Source: JARYGU01 sp033795365
Lineage (GTDB): Bacteria; Pseudomonadota; Alphaproteobacteria; Rhizobiales; Rhizobiaceae
Direction of reading: 5' to 3'
NCBI GenBank assembly: GCA_033795365.1
Contig: JARYGU010000002.1
Coordinates: forward strand, 310,001-374,000
Length of the DNA: 64,000 nt
Part shown: piece by piece, positions 59,210-64,000 of the stretch
How the letters are laid out: the number at the start of each line of letters is the position of its first letter
Numbering within the stretch: position 1 is the first letter of the stretch
The notes under the pieces: model-generated
Databases searched by the model: none
Told to the model about the DNA's origin: nothing
The model's input: the letters and a program-made list of their open reading frames with translations, nothing else
Made by a program: the position numbers and the translations under genes

Positions 59210-60259
59210 ATGCTCCAGGAAAAGATTCCCGCAACCGTGATCACCGGATTTCTCGGTGCCGGCAAGACGACGATGATCCGCAATCTCCTGCAGAACGCCG
59301 GCGGCAAGCGCATCGCGCTCATCATCAACGAATTCGGCGATCTCGGCGTCGACGGCGAGGTTCTGAAGGGCTGCGGCGCGGAGGCATGCACCGAGGACGA
59401 TATCATCGAGCTCACCAATGGCTGCATCTGCTGCACCGTCGCCGACGACTTCATCCCCACCATGTCGAAGCTGCTCGAGCGGGAGAACCGGCCGGACCAT
59501 ATCGTGATCGAGACCTCCGGCCTTGCCTTGCCGCAGCCGCTGGTCGCCGCCTTCAACTGGCCTGAAATCAAGACGCAGGTGACCGTCGACGGCGTGGTGA
59601 CCGTGGTCGACAGCGCCGCCGTGGCGGCCGGCCGCTTTGCCGACGACCACGACCGCGTGGACGCCCAGCGCGTCGAGGATGACAGCCTCGACCACGAAAG
59701 CCCTCTGGAGGAACTTTTCGAGGATCAGCTCACTGCGGCCGACCTCATCGTTCTCAACAAGACCGATCTCATCGACGCCGCCGGTCTCAGGGCGGTTCGC
59801 GAGGAGGTTGCCTCCCGCACCAGCCGCAAGCCGGCGATGATCGAGGCAAGGAACGGCGAGGTGGCGGCGGCCGTCCTGCTCGGTCTCGGCATCGGCACCG
59901 AGGGCGATATCGCCAACCGCAAGTCGCATCACGAACTGGAGCACGAGGCGGGCGAAGAGCACGATCACGACGAGTTCGACAGCTTCGTCGTCGAGCTTGG
60001 GCCCGTCAACGATCCGGCCGCCTTCGTGGAGCGCCTCAAGGGCGTGATCGCGGAGCACGACGTGCTGCGCCTGAAAGGTTTCGCGGACGTGCCCGGCAAG
60101 CCGATGCGCCTCCTCATCCAGGCCGTCGGCAGCCGCATAGACCAGTATTTCGAACGCGCCTGGAAGCCCGGCGAAAACCGCAGCACGCGCCTCGTGGTCA
60201 TCGGTCTGCACGACATGGACGAGCAGGCCGTGCGCGCCGCGATCACCGCGGCGGTTTGA
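59210..60259 (+). CDS. cobW: CobW GTPase, cobalt chaperone
   Basis: A 349-residue COG0523 GTPase that delivers metal to the cobaltochelatase. It has P-loop GFLGAGKTT (13-21), the metal-binding CxCC motif (GCICC, Cys72, 74, 75), VIETSGLALPQP, the NKTD base-recognition motif and a His/Glu/Asp-rich stretch (HHELEHEAGEEHDHDEFD) before the C-terminal domain. Placed directly before cobN, as in other aerobic B12 operons. A 130-base gap with a GTCCTCC/GGAGG-type hairpin (60302-60324) separates the two. Confidence 0.96.
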   Translation: MLQEKIPATVITGFLGAGKTTMIRNLLQNAGGKRIALIINEFGDLGVDGEVLKGCGAEACTEDDIIELTNGCICCTVADDFIPTMSKLLERENRPDHIVIETSGLALPQPLVAAFNWPEIKTQVTVDGVVTVVDSAAVAAGRFADDHDRVDAQRVEDDSLDHESPLEELFEDQLTAADLIVLNKTDLIDAAGLRAVREEVASRTSRKPAMIEARNGEVAAAVLLGLGIGTEGDIANRKSHHELEHEAGEEHDHDEFDSFVVELGPVNDPAAFVERLKGVIAEHDVLRLKGFADVPGKPMRLLIQAVGSRIDQYFERAWKPGENRSTRLVVIGLHDMDEQAVRAAITAAV

Positions 60260-60389
60260 GGCTCGTCTTGCGCGGGCGCGGAAACTTCGTCGTTCATGCT
60301 GGTCCTCCCCTTTTGGAGGGGGACGAACATCCGTGGTCTCCGGCCAGACGGGGATATCCGACCGCCCTGCGTGAAGAACGAGATGTCCC

Positions 60390-63300
60390 ATGCATCTCCT
60401 CCTAGCCCAGAAAGGCACCATCGCGGACGGAAAGGAGGCGGTCGACCTCGGGCAGACGCCAGGCGACGTGTTGTTCCTGTCGGCTGCCGATACGGAGCTA
60501 GCCTCGATCGCCGCCGCCCATCGCGGGCGCCGGACAGGGATGCGGTTGCGGCTTGCCAGCCTTGCCGCGCTCTCCCATCCGATGTCGGTCGATACCTATG
60601 TGGAGCGCACCGCGCGGCATGCGAAGCTGATCGTCGTGCGCGCGCTCGGCGGCGCCAGTTATTTCCGCTACGTGCTCGAAGCGCTTCATGCGACCGCGGT
60701 CGCAAACGGCATCGCGATTGCGGCGCTCCCCGGCGACGACCGCCCCGACGAGGGATTGATCCCCTTCAATCGCATTGCCGAAGAGGACCGCAACCGTCTC
60801 TGGTCCTATCTGAACGAGGGTGGTGCGGAGAATGCCGCACGCTTCCTCGCCTATGCCGACACGCTTATCCATGGCGGCGAAAAGCCGGAGCCGGCCACAC
60901 CGCTGGAGAAGGCCGGAATCTGGTGGCCGGGACGCGGCGTCGTCGGGATCGAGGAGTGGCGCTCGGTTGCCGGAGCGGGCTTACACGTCCCGACCGCCGC
61001 CATCTGCTTCTATCGCGCCTATGTCCAGAGCGGCGAGACGCGCCCCGTCGAAATGCTGATAGAGGCGCTTGCGGCGGAAGGCGTGCAGGCGCTGCCGGTC
61101 TTCGTTTCCAGCCTGAAGGAGCCCGCATCGATTGCCGCCGTGCGCACGGCGTTCGAAGCGGCAAAGCCGGATGTGGTGCTGAACGCCACGAGCTTCGCCG
61201 TTTCCGCCCCTGGCGCCGACCGCAAGCCGACGGTGCTCGAGGCGACCGGGGCGCCGGTGCTGCAGGTGATCTTTTCCGGTTCGTCGCGCGAAGCCTGGCA
61301 GACCTCGTCGCAGGGGCTGACGGCGCGCGATCTCGGCATGAACGTCTCGCTGCCGGAGGTCGACGGCCGCATCCTGTCGCGCGCTGTCTCCTTCAAGGCG
61401 GCGGCCGAATACGACCCACAGGTCGAGACCAACATCGTCAGCCTCGATCCCGCCGCGGACCGTATCCGCTTCGCAGCCCGCCTCGCGGCCAACTGGGCGC
61501 GTCTTCGCCGCACGAAGCCCGCCGCACGCCGGATCGCGCTCGTCATGGCGAACTATCCGAACCGCGACGGCCGTCTCGGCAACGGCGTCGGCCTTGATAC
61601 CCCGGCTGCGACGGTCGAAGTCCTGAAGGCGATGGCCGCGGCGGGCTATCCCGCCGGTGCGCTTCCCGGGAACGGGGATGCGCTGATGGCGCATCTGATG
61701 GCCGGCCCCACGAATTCGGCGCGCGACGGACGGGAGATCCGGGAGACGCTTTCCCTGAATCGATACAAGGCGTTCTTCGCGTCTCTTCCCGTTTCGATTC
61801 AGGATGAGGTCACCACGCGCTGGGGCCTGCCGGAGCAGGATCCTTTCTTCGCGGATGGCGCATTCGCGCTGCCCCTTGCCCGCTTCGGCGAAACGCTCGT
61901 CGGCATCCAGCCCGCGCGCGGCTACAATATCGATCCGAAGGATACGTATCATTCGCCGGATCTCGTGCCGCCGCACGGCTATTTCGCCTTCTATGCCTAT
62001 CTGCGGGAAGTCTACGAAGCGCATGCGATCGTTCATATGGGCAAGCACGGCAATCTCGAATGGCTGCCCGGCAAGGCGCTCGCGCTCTCGGAAAGTTGTT
62101 ATCCCGAGGCGGTGTTCGGCCCGATGCCGCATCTCTATCCCTTCATCGTCAACGATCCGGGCGAGGGAACCCAGGCGAAGCGCCGCGCCGCCGCCGTCAT
62201 CATCGACCACCTGACGCCACCGCTGACGCGCGCCGAGACCTATGGTCCGCTCAAGGACCTCGAAGCGCTGGTGGACGAATATTACGATGCTTCGGGCGGC
62301 GATCCGCGTCGCATCAAGCTTTTGAGCCGGCAGATCCTGGACCTCGTGCGCGACATCGGCCTCGACCAGGATGCGGGCATTGCGAGGACCGACGGCGAAG
62401 TAGCAGCGCTGCAGAAGCTCGACGCCTATCTCTGCGATCTCAAGGAAATGCAGATTCGCGACGGTCTGCATGTCTTCGGCGTTTCCCCGTCCGGCCGGTT
62501 GCTGACCGATCTGACGGTGGCGCTCGCCCGTGTGCCGCGCGGTCTGGGAGAGGCCGGCGATGCCAGTCTCCAGCGCGCGATCGCGGCGGATGCCTTTGCG
62601 AAACGGGATCATTCGCCTGACGCAAGCGCCGGTGAAACCTGGCGCGGCTTTGACCCGCTCGACTGCATCGCCTCGGCGGCATGGACCGGCCCCAGGCCGC
62701 CGATTCTCGCCGGGCAATCCGCCGAACCGTGGCGCAGCAACGGCGATACGGTCGAGCGAATCGAGCTTCTGGCGGCAAGGCTCGTGGAGGGTGGCGTTTC
62801 CTGCCCTGCCGGCTGGCATGCGACCCGCGCGGTTCTTGACCGCATCGAGAGCGTCATCCGCCCCGCCATTGCCGCCTGCGGGCCGGCCGAGATCGAAGCG
62901 CTGATGCGCGGGCTGGATGGGGGCTTCGTCGAGCCCGGCCCGTCCGGCGCGCCGACGCGCGGGCGGCCCGATGTGCTGCCGACCGGGCGCAATTTCTACT
63001 CCGTCGACAGCCGTGCAGTGCCGACGCCGGCGGCCTGGGAGCTCGGCCGCGGATCCGCCGAACTGATGGTCACGCGCTATGTGCAGGATCACGGCGAGTG
63101 GCCGACTTCCTTCGGCATCACCGCCTGGGGAACGGCAAACATGCGCACCGGCGGCGACGATATCGCCCAGGCGCTCGCGCTGATCGGTGCGAAGCCCGTG
63201 TGGGACATGGGGTCGCGCCGCGTCACCGGCTACGAGATCATCACGGCCGCGATGTTGCGCCGCCCGCGTGTCGACGTGACCTTGCGCATTTCCGGATTTT

Positions 63301-64000
63301 TCCGCGACGCCTTTCCTGAGCAGATCGCGCTTTTCGATCGGGCGGTGCGGGCGATCGGCGCGCTCGACGAGGACGATGCCGACAATCCGATCGCGGCGCG
63401 CATGCGCGCGGAGGCCGCGGCCCTTGCGGCGCGCGGCGTCGATGAACGCCAGGCCGAGCGCGAAGCCGGGTTCCGCATCTTTGGATCGAAACCTGGCGCC
63501 TACGGGGCCGGGCTGCAGACGATGGTGGACGAGGGGCTCTGGCAAGATCGCGGCGATCTCGCCGAAGCCTGGCTCGCCTGGGGTTCTTATGCCTATGCCG
63601 GCGACGGGGAGGGAACGCCGAGCCGGGAAGGGCTGGAGGCGCGCATGAAGAGCCTTCAGGCGGTGATCCAGAACCAGGACAATCGCGAGCACGATCTTCT
63701 CGACAGCGACGAATACTATCAGTTCGAGGGCGGCATGGCGGCTGCCGCCGCCCATCTGGCCGGAAAGCAGCCCGCCGTCTACCACAACGACCATTCGCGG
63801 CCCGAGCGTCCGGTCGTGCGCACGCTCGAGGACGAGATCGGGCGCGTGGTGCGCGCCCGCGCGGTGAACCCGAAATGGATTGAGGGGGTCATGCGCCACG
63901 GCTACAAGGGCGCCTTCGAAATCGCCGCGACGGTCGATTTCCTCTTCGCCTTCGCCGCCACCACGGGCGCGGTGAAGGACCATCATTTCGAGGCCGCCTA
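60390..64000 (+). CDS. cobN: cobaltochelatase subunit CobN (cut by window edge)
   Basis: CobN is the large subunit of the ATP-dependent aerobic cobaltochelatase (CobNST), which inserts cobalt into hydrogenobyrinic acid a,c-diamide. The frame runs 1203 codons to the window end without a stop; full-length CobN is a little over 1200 residues, so most of it is here. Family features are IVHMGKHGNLEWLPGKALAL, NDPGEGTQAKRRAAAVIIDH, VSPSGRLLTDLTV and EWPTSFGITAWGTANMRTGG. The start MHLLLAQKGT lies 131 bases after cobW. A long minus-strand open frame across it is a shadow. Confidence 0.97.
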   Translation, partial: MHLLLAQKGTIADGKEAVDLGQTPGDVLFLSAADTELASIAAAHRGRRTGMRLRLASLAALSHPMSVDTYVERTARHAKLIVVRALGGASYFRYVLEALHATAVANGIAIAALPGDDRPDEGLIPFNRIAEEDRNRLWSYLNEGGAENAARFLAYADTLIHGGEKPEPATPLEKAGIWWPGRGVVGIEEWRSVAGAGLHVPTAAICFYRAYVQSGETRPVEMLIEALAAEGVQALPVFVSSLKEPASIAAVRTAFEAAKPDVVLNATSFAVSAPGADRKPTVLEATGAPVLQVIFSGSSREAWQTSSQGLTARDLGMNVSLPEVDGRILSRAVSFKAAAEYDPQVETNIVSLDPAADRIRFAARLAANWARLRRTKPAARRIALVMANYPNRDGRLGNGVGLDTPAATVEVLKAMAAAGYPAGALPGNGDALMAHLMAGPTNSARDGREIRETLSLNRYKAFFASLPVSIQDEVTTRWGLPEQDPFFADGAFALPLARFGETLVGIQPARGYNIDPKDTYHSPDLVPPHGYFAFYAYLREVYEAHAIVHMGKHGNLEWLPGKALALSESCYPEAVFGPMPHLYPFIVNDPGEGTQAKRRAAAVIIDHLTPPLTRAETYGPLKDLEALVDEYYDASGGDPRRIKLLSRQILDLVRDIGLDQDAGIARTDGEVAALQKLDAYLCDLKEMQIRDGLHVFGVSPSGRLLTDLTVALARVPRGLGEAGDASLQRAIAADAFAKRDHSPDASAGETWRGFDPLDCIASAAWTGPRPPILAGQSAEPWRSNGDTVERIELLAARLVEGGVSCPAGWHATRAVLDRIESVIRPAIAACGPAEIEALMRGLDGGFVEPGPSGAPTRGRPDVLPTGRNFYSVDSRAVPTPAAWELGRGSAELMVTRYVQDHGEWPTSFGITAWGTANMRTGGDDIAQALALIGAKPVWDMGSRRVTGYEIITAAMLRRPRVDVTLRISGFFRDAFPEQIALFDRAVRAIGALDEDDADNPIAARMRAEAAALAARGVDERQAEREAGFRIFGSKPGAYGAGLQTMVDEGLWQDRGDLAEAWLAWGSYAYAGDGEGTPSREGLEARMKSLQAVIQNQDNREHDLLDSDEYYQFEGGMAAAAAHLAGKQPAVYHNDHSRPERPVVRTLEDEIGRVVRARAVNPKWIEGVMRHGYKGAFEIAATVDFLFAFAATTGAVKDHHFEAA

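Noticed and set aside
60981..63986. 1001-codon open frame on the minus strand
   Set aside because: It is antisense to cobN, whose motifs are clear; high GC makes long antisense frames common. No start signal and no recognisable family.

Overview
The window is high-GC alphaproteobacterial DNA. Gene content, gene order and family mix (DUF1127 proteins, DUF2865, a CobN-type aerobic B12 pathway, a BrnTA pair, a GlxA-type AraC regulator) point to a member of the Rhizobiaceae, most like Sinorhizobium/Ensifer as I remember those genomes. It reads as core chromosome: no insertion sequence, prophage, CRISPR array or rRNA was seen. There is one tRNA, tRNA-Lys(CTT).

Layout. 1-6.6 kb: a ROK regulator, a zinc alcohol dehydrogenase with a divergent AraC regulator, and a TetR gene with a 16-bp palindromic operator followed by ilvC. 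7-13 kb: an aminotransferase, an aldo/keto reductase, and an Fbp/Afu-type ABC transporter with a PHO-box-like site. 13-17 kb: a four-gene ECF transporter/phosphoribosyltransferase operon. 17-23 kb: an endonuclease-like protein, a NUDIX protein, a PhzF protein, tRNA-Lys, a DUF924 protein and a large MscS channel. 23.7-32.5 kb: a dimethylglycine-dehydrogenase-like flavoprotein, two double-receiver signalling proteins (one a diguanylate cyclase), a GbdR-like regulator, a GNAT protein, and a LysR gene beside two DUF1127 genes. 32.6-46.6 kb: the most interesting part, a corrinoid methyltransferase cluster. 46.7-53 kb: a DUF2865 protein, an autotransporter, and betaine/choline-type ABC components (ATPase and binding protein, no permease). 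53.9-64 kb: cobQ, a coiled-coil envelope protein, a cobalamin riboswitch, cbtB, cbtA, cobP, cobW and the start of cobN.

How the genes fit together. The cluster holds a non-pyrrolysine MttB-family methyltransferase, a corrinoid protein, a pterin methyltransferase, a MetF-type reductase with a cysteine-rich partner, a RamA-like corrinoid activator, a homocysteine S-methyltransferase, DUF1638, a small 'virulence factor' protein, a formyltransferase-like protein and a CblC-like ferredoxin. With the dimethylglycine-dehydrogenase-like protein, the GbdR-like regulator and the betaine transporter parts, the simplest reading is aerobic, B12-dependent demethylation of glycine betaine or a related quaternary amine. 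Methyl groups would go to tetrahydrofolate (oxidised through MetF) or to homocysteine. The homocysteine, pterin and B12 modules plus the activator could also work as a split methionine synthase. The nearby cobalt-uptake and cob genes would supply the cofactor. Four of the cluster proteins carry Gly/Arg-rich terminal tails that their catalytic folds do not explain. The functional model is inference; the domain calls come from the sequence.
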